Of a stretch of 64,000 nt of DNA, positions 11,196-22,181 are shown piece after piece. Each line of letters begins with the position of its first letter. Position 1 is the first letter of the stretch. Both the position numbers and the translations under genes were made by a program. The DNA is from Loxodes magnus. Its lineage: Eukaryota > Ciliophora > Karyorelictea > Loxodida > Loxodidae. The notes under the pieces were generated by a model. That model was given only the letters and a program-made list of their open reading frames with translations. It had not been told where the DNA came from and searched no databases. The DNA lies in the NCBI GenBank assembly GCA_946699065.1, contig CAMPDV010000092.1, positions 372,001 to 436,000 on the forward strand, in the 5' to 3' direction.

Positions 11196-12056
11196 ATGGT
11201 TGAAGGTTTCAAGTCAGGCTTCTATACCACCTCTTCCTAAGCCAAAAAGGAAGGGAGGAAGCAAGAAACCAAGTCTTAATAATCTTAACAATCTTCTCTA
11301 TCACAACCTTAACCAACACTGAACTAACAACTTGGAATCTAGCAAAACGAACAAAAGTCAACCTTGAAGAATATACACACGGAAACTCCAACCTCAAGCG
11401 AGAAACCGATGAAACAGATGAAGTCTGTTCTTCACCAGGCGGTATCAGAGTTCAACCCTTCTGGCCAGATGAGCATGGAGTAGCTCATCAAAGTGGTACT
11501 GAACCTCCAGGAAGAGGTCAAGAGATTGAAGAAGGACAATGATATGCTGATGGCAAAGCTAGACCTAGCAGAAAGAATTGAGTCAAGACTTATGTCCTAG
11601 GAAAGAGATCTTAGCGCCTTTTAGAATATCTCACAAAGTCAGATTAACGAATCCTAAAATTAGCTTTAGAAACAGATTGAACTGGATAACAGACTCGGAA
11701 AAGTAGAAGAGAAATTGTAAACTTTTAAGAAAGAGTAAAGCGAAACTGGAGCTATACAAATGGAAATCGAAGCCTAGAAAGAGCAAAAAAATCAAGGAAA
11801 ATAATTCAAAATAAAAAAGAAATGTTTTTGCTGTGGAAGCGTATGACATTTTTATCGGAAGTGTTAGAAATTCTAATAGAAGTAAAAAAACTATTGGATA
11901 AAAGAACAACAAAAGAACAAAAAGAAGTAGCAAGAATGAAAAGAATGTATTGCAACCCGGATGGTTCAATATACAAGATTAAGATGGAACCAAGGCAAGT
12001 TAAAGGAGGGAAAACCTGGAAAAATCCAAGTTCCCAATCTCGCTAAAATTGGGTGA
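11196..12056 (+). CDS. Retroelement Gag-like protein, family 1 (ORF1)
   Basis: 286 aa from ATG 11196 to TGA 12054-12056. The leader is MVEGFKSGFYTTSSQ, followed by a Q/S/P-rich stretch, a conserved block (KSVLHQAVSEFNPSGQMSME), a coiled coil (LNLQEEVKRLKKDND) and ESRLMSQERDL. A complete CCHC zinc knuckle follows (CFCCGSVWHFYRKC, C-x2-C-x4-H-x4-C) with a basic tail. Such proteins are nucleic-acid-binding ORF1 products of non-LTR retroelements. Glutamine is often TAA or TAG, and the knuckle tryptophan is TGA, yet TGA also ends the gene. Two small hairpins follow the stop (12078-12122). The frame is unbroken, so this copy may be young or selected. Confidence 0.8.
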
Positions 12057-12077
12057 CCTGAATTTTTATATTTAACA

Positions 12078-12122
12078 ACAGGGAGCATGAATTCCTGTAT
12101 TCCTGACGGGGTTGGAAATCCC
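12078..12122 (+). other. Paired 3' hairpins of Gag family 1
   Basis: Hairpin 1 (12078-12098) pairs ACAGG with CCTGT. Hairpin 2 (12108-12122) pairs GGG with CCC. The copies at 48.5 kb and 6.1 kb have hairpins in the same place with different stem bases. Confidence 0.5.
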
Positions 12123-12129
12123 TAAAATA

Positions 12130-13277
12130 GAAAACTTAAAATTAAAATTATTATTATGCTATAAAACGAATCGTATATTTGGTCTTCAACAATGAAGAAA
12201 AATACTAGCAATTTACTTATTTCAGGGAATGAACATTCTAAGGTATTAGAATTCCTATCTAAGTAAGAAAAAAATTAGAATACTTTGACATTCATAGCTA
12301 CCCAATTTACTTCATAATAAACGATTATTCAAAAATGAAGAAAATAACGAAAATTATGAGGTAATATGGAAAATCTAGAGAGAAGTATAGTATACATACC
12401 CAAGCACTACAACGCTAACATGTAACAGTGTAATGTACCTAGATTTAAAGGATATAGCAAAGTTAAGAGGATGCCAGAAGTAATAGACCTGAACGGAAAC
12501 AAAATGAGAATACAACATTCAGTAAATTTTATTTGCTGTCTATGAAAATTGAAAGGACACACAGACTAACAATGTAGAAGGGTGGAAGCAGCAAAAATGA
12601 TAAAACTTCATACAAGAGGATTAGAGATGCTTGAAGTATAAGTTAAATTAGCAATAAACAAAACAGATTTAAAAGAAAATCAAGCAAATAAGAGGATAAT
12701 TAAAGAAGGAGAATAACTGATTATATATGAAGCAGGGAAGAAGAGAAGGAAATAAAGCAAAAAGAATAAAAAAATAATTAAAACAACTAAGAAATTAAAT
12801 AATAAAGAGTTTTTTATGCTAAAAGAATAAATAAGAATTATTTTTCATCATAATGAATTGGAATATGTAAGGCAGAGGGATAGAGAAATATTCAAAGAAC
12901 TAAATAAAATAGAAAATAATTAACTATATAATAAGATTAATATAAAACAAATTAGAGAAAAGGATAGGATAAGTGATGGCAAAAACGCTAAAATTTAATA
13001 GAAGAAATAAGAAAAAAACAAAATGGCATAATGGAGTATGTAAGGAAAAGCGTAAATAAAGAAAAAAACAAAAAGAAATAGAACAAGCTCAAGAAGAAAA
13101 AGAATAAAATGAAAGATAAAAGTGAGAAGTAAGAAGAAAACCTAATCAAATTTTAATTATATTTTACTATGCTAAGAAACAAAAAAAACAAAAGTGAGCA
13201 ATTAACTAACAACAATTAATAGGAAAAGGCAAAAGAAGAAGAATAGAATAGATAAGAAGAAGAAGGAAAAGGAAAAG
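12130..13277 (+). pseudogene. LINE ORF1-region fragment
   Basis: This plus-strand segment is homologous to the N-terminal frame of the LINE at 40.7-46.2 kb. It shares TYPSTTTLT and MYLDLKDI, then VIDLNGNKMRIQ, and a knuckle in which the second cysteine codon has become TGA (CCLW-KLKGHTDQQC). A one-base loss lies between the LDLKDI and VIDLNG blocks, so the frame is broken. It continues through the Lys/Glu-rich spacer and stops abruptly at about 13,277, where an inverted Gag leader begins. No endonuclease or reverse transcriptase is present. Confidence 0.65.
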
Positions 13278-13554
13278 ATAGCCAGAAGGATTAAATTCCG
13301 ACACCTCCTGGTGTAAAGCAGACTTTGCCTGCTTTCTAGGCTTCTCTAGTCAAGTCGGTGTTTCAGTATGCTTGCTTTTCTGAGCCTTCTTCTGTACCTC
13401 TTGTTAAATTCCAGGTTGTTAAGGTTGTTAATATTAAGAAAAAGGTTAAAAGCTGTGAAGAAGACGACAGTCAAGAAGTGGTTTCCTGCTTCCTCCCTTT
13501 CTTTTTGGCTTAGGAAGAGGTGGTATAGAAGCCTTTCTTGAAACCTTCCACCAT
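13278..13554 (-). pseudogene. Inverted Gag/LINE 5' leader fragment
   Basis: On the minus strand, ATG 13554 starts MVEGFKKGFYTTSSQAKKKG, nearly the same leader as the + strand copy at 11,196. It continues to the SEFNPSG region in a shifted frame and then breaks off at 13,277. Together with the copy at 11,196 it makes a 2.3-kb segment bounded by inverted leaders. Confidence 0.6.
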
Positions 13555-14269
13555 TTTATTTTTTTATCTCTTATTTTTAATGCATTTCTATTAATTAAAA
13601 TGTTTACAAAATAAAATGAAAGATAATTTTAATTATTTGCTATGAAGAATAAATTCAAAAAATGATATTTTTATGTATAATAAAACGCTAATTTAAGATA
13701 TTTATAAAAGTCTTTATTAATAAAAATTTTTATAAATGGCTTATATATGAATAAAAATTTGTTATTTTCGTAAAAGTAGATTTTTATAATTGTATAACAT
13801 TCTTTTTTAATTTTAGTTCTCAATTGTAAATAAATAAAATTTCTTTAATATTGAAAGTAAGGAGTTGAATCTTTATTTTCTTTACAAGAATTTGCCATTT
13901 TTTATTATTTATTACAAAAGGAAAATATATAATTAATTAAACTTATTTTGAGTGTAAATTTTTCTAAAGAGAAATGTGTGTTTGATGTTATATAAGAGAT
14001 CGTACTAGGATTTAAAAAATTATAGGAGTTTATGTCAGATTTAAAGAGTACAAAGGATTTAAATGAGATATAAAAATGAGATTAGATATTTTTTATTGTA
14101 TTACTTATGTAGATATCGAATTAAAGTCTACTATTTTTTAAATTTCCAAAAATTCCATAATAAAAAATTGTTTATATTCTATTAATTTTATTAAATTTTA
14201 TAGAAATTTCAATAAAAACAAGTTTATTCGTAATTTGACTTCCATTGATTAACCAATTCATATAATAAT
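13555..14269. other. AT-rich stretch, no gene seen
   Basis: No motif or repeat is recognised. Confidence 0.4.
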
Positions 14270-14690
14270 AAATAAATAAAGATGATATAGAACGCGTAGC
14301 ACCTCGTTGGTGTGCAGCTCATTCAATATTAATATTTAGTATTAAGAAAAAATGTTCTCATACTTTTTTTGTCTATCTAGCTTTCAAATGAGTTACCTCG
14401 ACTTCTCCAAGTGGGGAATCTACTTATTAAAGATTATTCTCGAATCTTGAATCAAATAATTCAGACTTCTTGAATAAGATCCAAATAAGAATTAGTTGTT
14501 AAGTCATTAGTAGATTCATCAGTCAAACAATCATACTGCTAGCTAGAACCCTCAGACAAGTTAGGCTTGTGTCTTCCGATCTTGTTTACTCTTCCTCTCG
14601 GTGACATCTAGTGCGAGATGACTCGCAATGAAATGTTCACTGATCCACGTTACCTACTAATTCTCCTGACCGCAGTCAACATCTATTTTA
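14270..14690 (-). mobile_element. SINE-like element with the LINE 3' hairpin
   Basis: This GC-richer segment of about 400 nt, read on the minus strand, ends in the 31-nt hairpin at 14290-14320 followed by a TTTA-repeat tail. The hairpin is nearly identical to the 3' end of the LINE at 40.7 kb. No protein motif is seen. The 5' part has weak matches to tRNA-type pol III boxes (TGGATCAGTGA and GGTTCTAG) but at unusual spacing, so its RNA ancestor is not settled. The shared tail suggests mobilisation by the LINE. Confidence 0.6.
14290..14320 (-). repeat. LINE/SINE 3' terminal hairpin
   Basis: 31 nt. An outer arm pairs GAAC/GAGC-type ends, an inner arm pairs GCACC with GGTGT/GGTGC, and the loop is TCGTT. 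It is the same element as at 40747-40777 and 26833-26864. Confidence 0.65.
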
Positions 14691-16229
14691 TATATAATAT
14701 TTAAAAAAATTAAATATGAAGAAAATTTTTTCGTATATTATTACTTAATGTAGAATAATCGTTTCTAAAATCATCTGTACAAACAAATTGAAATTAAAAA
14801 AAATTTCAGTGATAAAAAATTATAATAATGTTTGAACTTTAAAGTTGTTAATCTTTTCAATTTTTCAATTTATTTTTATTTTTATTTAAAAATAAAAATG
14901 AAAATTCAGCTTTAAAATATTGTTTTATTATATCAATATTTATACAGATTAATAGTATTATTAACTTAAATATTTTTTCCTTTATATTTTAGTTTTTAAT
15001 TTTTTTGTTTTTCTAATTAAATATTTATCTTTATTGAGGTTTAAAGTAAAAAAATATATTTAAAAAAATTTGAAAAAAGCCCCCAAAAACTTAAACAATT
15101 TTATTTATCTAAGATATATGATATTTTAAAAAAAAGATAAGAAAAGTAAGTATAAGAAAAGAAAATAAAACTTTATAAATATTTGAAGTGCCTATTATTA
15201 AAAATGATATTTTCATTCTTTAAAAAGATAAATATAAGAATTAAAGCAATTTTCTTGTAAAATTATTGTGAAATTTCATCAAGAGTAAAAGATTAGAAGA
15301 AACTTAGATAAACTTAAAAATTATTTTTTACTTTTATCTCAAATGATTTTTTTTCTATTTTCATCCTTTTCATCATTTTTGGTTTATATTTACCATTTTA
15401 TTTATACAATTTTTTTCTTAGAAGATATTTATTTTATTTTATCTAAGTTATTTTAATAAGTTCATATTGTAAAAATAAAATATTATTTTAATTCTAAATA
15501 AATTATTTTAATAATTATCATTTATTTTGAAATTATAAATAGCATATAAGAGAATTTTTATTTATATAAGTATAATTAAATAAGAAAAAATTAGATAATT
15601 TTATAAAAAATGTTATTTAAAGAGATATTATTTTCTTGAACGAAATAAAAAAAAATCTTTTTAGTAATTTTTTAATTCCTCATTCTGCTAAAGTTTAAAT
15701 TCTCAATAAAAATTAACTTAACTATTTTAAAGTTTTGCATTTATATTTTTAAATAAAATGTGTTGCTTTAATTTAAGATGATTTTAATTTTGCAATTCTT
15801 CATAGTATTTTTTACTTATTTCTTAATAAAATTTAGTAAATTAAAAAGAATTGTAATCATATATTTTTATATTATATAGTTATGAAATTAAAAAATGAAG
15901 GACTATTATAAATTTAAATTATCTAGGTTTATCTCAAGGAAAATTTCAAAAAAGTTCCTCTTAAATTTTTTTTTAATGCTTTTTACCTTTAATCAATTTT
16001 AAAATCTTATGTTTGCTTTAAATTTTAAGAAAAATATTTTAAAACTTTCTAGATTGGAAATTTTTTTAATCAAAAGATAATTAGATTTGGTTATTTTTAT
16101 TTTATTTTGAATTTTTTCATTTGCTTTCCTTTAAAAAAAAGAAGTTTAAAATAATTTTGAAAATTTAAATAATCTGAATTTTTGAACATTAACAAATTTA
16201 TTTAAGGTTTTGGAACATTTTAATTGTAT
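14691..16229. other. AT-rich stretch, no gene seen
   Basis: Extremely AT-rich, with no motif or repeat that I can support. Confidence 0.4.
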
Positions 16230-17070
16230 TTCAATCTCTGATCGTTTTATGTCTATTCCAGCCTTAAACAGTAGGATTTTACTGGTATTCTAACCAGATG
16301 GATAAGTCTTCTCCGAAGTCAGGCGAGTTCTTTTCTTCATAAAAGATGTTTCTCATCAGTATACTTGGTTCAGTTTCTGATAGCTTTCTTTTATACATCC
16401 TCTCTTTTGATTACAATACATTCTTTTGTCAATTTTTTGTAACCGTTGTTACCTTCGCTCTTGCTAGTATATCTTATTCCAGTATTACTTCTACCTCATA
16501 TCGAATTCTTAACAGTTTTATTAGAAGAGCCTAGTTTCTCATAAAATTTAGTATTTTCTCTGAGGTCTTTTCTGAATCTTAACTTTGATAAGGGGAAATT
16601 GCTAAGAAGATTAGAAGGGTTGTGATTGTTCTAGATCCATGCAAAATCACGGAGCTTATAGCCTAATTAGCCTCTAATTCACTGATTTACACTATTTCAG
16701 TCTTAGATTTTTTTTCAAATGTGCTTGCTTAGTTACCTTCAATTTCTCTTTCAGAGTCACAAATTATTTAAATGACTGGACCTCTGACTCAAGCCTCTTT
16801 TTTATGTGTGTGGATTTTGGAAGCTTTTGATTGATAGTTGCTTATTCAAGTCAGTTTCCAGCATGAGTTTCTGTATTATCTGAAATAACTCTACTACATC
16901 TATTCTTGAATCAGTTTCCTGTAGCTGGTTCGAGAGTTTAAATTGACTAATTAAGGAGGGCTAAATTTATTGCTTCTTCTTAAGCTTTTCAGCAGTTAGT
17001 GGAGTATCTGCCACTAGGCCTTGGCTATAGTCTGCTATAGCCTTCAGTTTTCTACTAGTCCATTTTAACG
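16230..17070 (-). pseudogene. Gag-like pseudogene, third family
   Basis: This GC-richer block reads on the minus strand as AIADYSQGLVADTPLTAEKL, then LQETDSRIDVVELFQIIQKL. After a one-base slip it reads KKRLESEVQSFKQFVTLKEK and then a basic tail. The coil-rich, charged composition and the length resemble the Gag ORFs here, but the sequence is not family 1 or 2 and I see no intact knuckle. At least one frameshift shows it is decayed. A host coiled-coil pseudogene is the alternative. Confidence 0.45.
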
Positions 17071-17387
17071 TTAGTAAAAAGTTACTGTTAACCTTCTATT
17101 TCTTTATTTATTTTTGAAATAAATATTAAAAAATTAATGAAAGCAAAACAAAAAATTAAAACAATGTAGATTTAAAAAGTTTCAGTCTCCAATTAATTTA
17201 AATTTTCAAGTTAAAAATTAACTAAAGAACAAATAACAAGTTATGTTCTAATAAAATTAGTTAAATACATAAATTTTTTAAGTTAAAAAAAGTTTGTCTA
17301 CTATTAAAATTAATTAATTAATTTCAACTAAAAAAGTTTTTGGACCGGAAACTCCTTTCCGATTGCACGACACGACGCTCTCTTTTT

Positions 17388-17636
17388 ATGGAATAACAGA
17401 GATATTCTGTTGTGCTCCAGGCACAGCTGCTAGGGAGCTCCATCGCTATGAGCAGCCGGGCTTCAAGCCCCTACCAAGAGCGGATAATCTCAAAGACAGT
17501 GTTCCCTTCAGAAAATGACTCTGACCAGGGACTTTCTCAGCAACAGGAAAGGAACTTGTTTCTAGCCATAAAACCAGAAAGTGTTGTCGCGAAGGTCATT
17601 CTCAGCTCCCACCATCTTTTCAATTATTACTATTAA
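17388..17636 (+). CDS. Short ORF in a GC-rich island, uncertain
   Basis: The island 17,340-17,620 is by far the most GC-balanced DNA in its neighbourhood. From ATG 17388 the frame reads MEQQRYSVVLQAQLLGSSIA and on through SSPYQERIISKTVFPSEND and QQQERNLFLAIKPESVV, with only one reassigned codon in about 80. It then runs into AT-rich DNA without a TGA, so its end is unknown (the annotated end is a TAA). The same DNA contains small palindromes (AGCTGCTAGGGAGCT and GGGCTTCAAGCCC), so a structured RNA is an alternative. No family is recognised. Confidence 0.3.
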
Positions 17637-18495
17637 AATTAATAAATCATCTTTATTTTTTATTAAGTTATATTTAAAAAAATTAAATACTTTTTTAAAT
17701 TAAAAAAATAATCGAAAATACAACTCTTACATTTTTTTCTACATTTAGCTTAAGAATTTTCTTATCGTTAAAAATAAATAATTAGGTAATTTATAATCAT
17801 AAAGTTGCTAAATTCCAAAAATAAAAAAAGTACTATGGTAATATTAAATTGATTTAAATTTAAGTTAATCTAATTTTTAATTTTCATAATTAAAGTATTT
17901 AAACAAGTTTATTAAAGAATCAAAGAAATTAAGATTATGAAATAATAATTCGATTTTTGCTAGTTTAGAATTTTAATTTAGTTTTTTAATTAATTATACT
18001 TGCTTTTATCATTTACTATAATTTAAGAAAATGTAAATGATAAAATTCTTCAAATCATATTTAATAAAAATATATTAAAATTTGTTAATAAAGTTTTTGG
18101 AGTAAAATTTAAATGATTTTAAGGAAAATTATGATGAAATTTGTAAAAAAAATTTAAATAAGAATCAAAAAAAAAGTTTATATCATAATTTTCTTTAATA
18201 AAAAAAAAAGATAATTTATAAAATAAAAAAAAAGATTTTTGATATTTTTTCAAGGTAATAATAGTTTTTCTGATTTTATCATTAGTTAAAACTCTGTAAA
18301 AATTTAAAAGGGAAAAATTTATTAGAAAATTGTTTATATAAATCCAAGAATTATTGTTGAAATATTTAAAAAAGAAAAAAATTACTATTCGCGACTGCTT
18401 AAAATAACTAGGGGACATGGGACTCAAATCGTATGGAATTTTACTAAATCCAACTATAGTTTTAGTAGAGAATTTCTTTTAAGGAGAGACAATTT

Positions 18496-18918
18496 ATGAA
18501 ATTATGATTTTGCTTCCCCTTGAAGGCACTTTTCACTCAGACTCGGGCCTTGCAGAATGGAAATGCAACTGTGTCCGAGCTAAAAACTAAGTGGAAAGCT
18601 CAGAGATGATCAGATATGAGCATACGTAAGAAAGATTTTGATTGCTTGAGAATTTAAAATCCGTTAGGAAAATTTAGGTCTGCCTGTCTTAAGGTTTTAC
18701 AAATGACTAAATTTCTTTAAAAAGACGGTGCTGGATGAACGCGAATCACCTATCAAATGCAAACTATAATAAACTTGAGTGCTTCGTGGATATCTTGGCA
18801 AAATAAAAGCTCAGTCTTGTGTATGGTAGGTTTAAGTTAGAAATTACACAATTCTTTATGTAGAAATTTATATTAAACTCCACGTCATTTTCCACACTCC
18901 TTCTTAAAGCTATCTTGA
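18496..18918 (+). CDS. Possible 140-aa ORF or structured RNA
   Basis: From ATG 18496 one frame reaches TGA 18916 (420 nt, a multiple of 3), with pieces such as ALFTQTRALQNGNATVSEL and QKDGAGWTRITYQM. The base composition is richer in G and C than its flanks. Within it, about 18,530-18,594 can fold into a long hairpin with three arms in register: CACT/AGTG, CTCGG/CCGAG and TTGCA/TGCAA. That favours a non-coding RNA or a SINE-like body. I cannot decide which from the sequence alone. Confidence 0.3.
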
Positions 18919-19279
18919 TATCTTATTATATACTACCGTATTTTGCATATTCTCTTGAGCACTTTTATTTATAAATAGGAAAATAGAAGAGCTAGCGAAT
19001 TTATATTGAGCTAAAGCGGATATTAGGAACGTAGACATGGAAAAAATTGAAAAAATCTCTTATTAATTTTTCTCAAACAGGAGAGAATAGATTGTCAACA
19101 AAGATGGTAAATTCGACTACTGGAAGATACTTTCTTCATAGTAGAAGATTTAAAAATAAATATGTATAAACAAACGCTTCAAATTGTCATTATAGAATGA
19201 AAATACACTATTAAATCTTTCAAATAGTGAATCATAAGATATGGATTTTAAGCTAAACTTTCAACTTTCGTTAAACTTT

Positions 19280-20200
19280 AATTTTGAATGGTTTTAATTT
19301 AAATTAAATAAGAATTTAATTAAAGAAGCATTTAAATAAGGAAAAAAAACTAGGAATCTAGACTTTAAATTTAAACTTAATAGATCCTTCTTAAGTCTCA
19401 ATCAACTAGCAAGAACCAAAAATTTTAAAAGATAAATCTACTTCTGCTAGATTGGGAAATACTTAATTTTCAAGCAAAACTAAAAAGCTTGAGAAATTCA
19501 TGAGCAAGACATTATTTAATTTTATTCTTTATAGAAAAAATGAATTCAGAAATATAGATTCGGAAGACGGGAGTTAGAATTATCGACTTCTTTTATAAGA
19601 TAAAAAAGGAAGATTAAGGCCAGGTAAGTTAAGTTTAATTTTAAATTGAAGCCTGAACTTGCAAGATTATATAAATAGAAAAAAACCTAGCAGCAAATCC
19701 ATAACAAATTAAAGTGAAAGTTCAATTATTAGTTATAAAAAAACTTCAAACAGACAAGATGGAAATTGAGCAAAAAATTTATGCACAATAAAATTTACTT
19801 CAAGTCCATAATAAAACGTTTGTTAATGTTGTCAAAAGACTGGAAATTTATGGATGTAATATCTAAAGTGAAAAAGAGTGACTGAGCAGCACCAAATGAA
19901 TTTTAAACATTGAGGAAGCTTTATTTTAACTGTTTTGAAGGTATTTACATAAAGAAGTCGGTATTAATTGATTCAAGTGTGACATTACTCAAACAGGATT
20001 TTGGTAATTAATAGTAACAAAATAAATAACTTAAAAAACAACGATGATCTTAGAACTTATTTAGAGAAGAAGGAGAAACATTAAAAGAAGATGGAAGATT
20101 ATTTTTATGATCTTATTGAAGAGAAAGAAGAATTATCTCAGTTTGAAATTGATAAGACAAGTAAAATTGAGCAAGCAATATATAAAATTTGATTTTCTTT
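19280..20200 (+). pseudogene. Gag family 2 pseudogene
   Basis: Homologous over its whole length to the element at 46.9-47.7 kb. The knuckle region is destroyed (most cysteine and histidine positions lost). The C-terminal coil is kept as LIDSSVTLL, GNQQQQNKQL and then FYDLIEEKEELSQFEID, but a two-base deletion relative to the other copy splits it. Both copies share the 3' sequence GACYCTAACCCTT followed by AGTTAAAATTAATTAA, which probably marks the element's end near 20,268. Confidence 0.55.
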
Positions 20201-20269
20201 AATTTAAATAAACATTTCCTTTAATCAAAGATGACTCTAACCCTTTTAGTTAAAATTAATTAATTAAAG

Positions 20270-21132
20270 AAACATTTTTTATTTTCAATTAATGATATAC
20301 TGATACTAACTTGCTATAAAATTCAAAATTATAAAATTATAAAAACAAATTAATAAATTAAAATTTTTATCATGCAAAGCATTAATAACTTCACGTTATT
20401 TTTAAGATTGTTTCTACTTAATTTTCATATCCTTTTTGTCAAATAATTAATTCAATTTTCATTATTACTTGTCAATTAAAAATAAAATTAGTATTAGTTA
20501 AAAATAAATCTTTTAACTCCTAATCTTTATCTAATTGCAATAAACTACTATATTTATAATTTATAATCTAAAACATTTTATTTGAAATAATTATTTACTT
20601 AAATGATAATACTAACTAATAAATAAACTTATGAAGCTCATTTTTCATAAAATAGATTTATTTTTAATTTTTTAAATTTATCTAATAACTAGATTAGACA
20701 TTTTAATACAGATTAATTATTTTATATTAAAAGAAAATTTAATGATAATAGAACAAAAAATTTGAAATCATTTTTTATTTTTTAGCATTTAAAATTAAAA
20801 TTTCAGAAGAAAGTTTTACTTTTCCTTTCAGTGTATTAAAATATTTTCTTTAAATAAATAAATATCACTGTGCTCTTTGTAAAAAATGATTAGTTAGTTT
20901 TATAAAAGTAAATAAAGAAAATTGATTTTATTATAAAATAGCTTTATGAATTATGAGCAAGCTGATAAATTAAGTACTTTCTTACTTTTTTAAGTTATTT
21001 ATAAAATTATTAAACTCTTAGATTTATAATTATTTCTTTAAATTTATATTAACGACACTCTAATTATTTAATATAACTCCTTTTTAATTTAACTCCCTAT
21101 AACTAAAGCTGCACTGAGAATAGTTATAAAAA
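20270..21132. other. AT-rich stretch upstream of the DHHC gene
   Basis: No motif is seen. It may hold the promoter of the DHHC gene but no element is recognisable. Confidence 0.4.
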
Positions 21133-22181
21133 ATGAGTGAACAAATGAAAATGCTAGAGGATGAAGAGATCTATCCAACATGGAAGGATGCAAATACTTA
21201 CTAGAAAATTCAATTAACTCTGCATTATATTTTTATCTATTCTCCTGTAATGCTTTTCTACTGCATTATATTTGGATCTGCAGGAGTTTTTTTAATGACT
21301 TATTTGTTTTGCTTGATGTTCTAGTTTTACGAGAAAGACTAAAATTGGTACTATACAGGAGATTCCAAGATTTCGAAAATGATATAAGGATGGCTAGTTT
21401 TCCTTTTTCTAGCATTTATACTTAGCATGCTAATTATTTCGTCAATTCGTACGATAATAACATCACCTGGCTTTGTACCTAATAGCTAAAATTGAAAATT
21501 GGACACTGCAACTGAGTTATTACAAATAGAGAGGAAAAAGAAAGGAGGAGTAAGAACCTGTGAACATTGTTTGAAGACTAAACCAGACAGAACTCATCAC
21601 TGCAGATTATGTGATAAGTGCATTTTAAAAATGGATCATCACTGTCCTTGAATAGCAAATTGTGTTGGATTTTACAACTATAAATACTTTCTACTGACAG
21701 TATTTTATGGAATGATTGCTCTTACAATGATAACAGGTACATACTGAGAAGCTATACTTGTTTGAAAGTGGCATTCTTCTTGGACTATTATATACCTTAT
21801 ATCTACCTTTTATACAATGATCATCATGCTTAATATTGTAGTAACTGCTTTCTTTATCTTTCATATGTGACTACTTTTCAACAACTACACAACAATAGAA
21901 TTCTGTGAGAAAAGGAGCCAAAAAAATCCTCTATATAAGAAAGTAAGTTTATCATTATATAGTCTCCATATAATATCTCTACGAGGTACAATTTAACGTC
22001 AGTATTAGGCTCAAATCGCTTTTTATGGTTTTTTCCTGTCAATACAACTTAAGAGTTTGATGGACTCTCTTTCGAAACAAATTTAGATTTTATTAACGAA
22101 TGTACATACACTTAAAAAGAAATTTAGTATGTAATAGAGTCTGTTAGCGAAGAATATGAGGTTAAAGGAGAGCAAGCTTGA
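21133..22181 (+). CDS. DHHC-type protein S-acyltransferase (palmitoyltransferase)
   Basis: 342 aa from ATG 21133 to TGA 22179-22181 after removal of a 20-nt intron. These membrane enzymes transfer palmitate from acyl-CoA to cysteines of target proteins on Golgi, ER or plasma membrane. Hydrophobic segments lie near residues 30-62, 87-110, 184-202 and 218-246, giving the usual four-span layout with the cysteine-rich domain in the second cytosolic loop. The zinc-binding domain runs from C143 to C177 ([20 protein letters not shown]). The catalytic motif is D168-H169-H170-C171 followed by PW, and TTxE is present as TTIE at 253-256. The tryptophan of DHHCPW is TGA while the gene also ends at TGA, and several TAA/TAG stand for Gln. 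Length and motif order are ordinary for the family; the target is unknown. Confidence 0.93.
21943..21962 (+). other. 20-nt intron in the DHHC gene
   Basis: It starts GTAAG and ends ATATAG. Removing it joins NPLYKK to SPYNIS in frame and restores the C-terminal part up to the TGA; total coding length is then 343 codons exactly. Without splicing the C-terminus turns into an unrelated frame. Confidence 0.75.

Noticed and set aside
19860..20190. Independent host coiled-coil gene
   Set aside because: It matches the C-terminal part of the family 2 retroelement at 47.4-47.7 kb and carries a two-base deletion.
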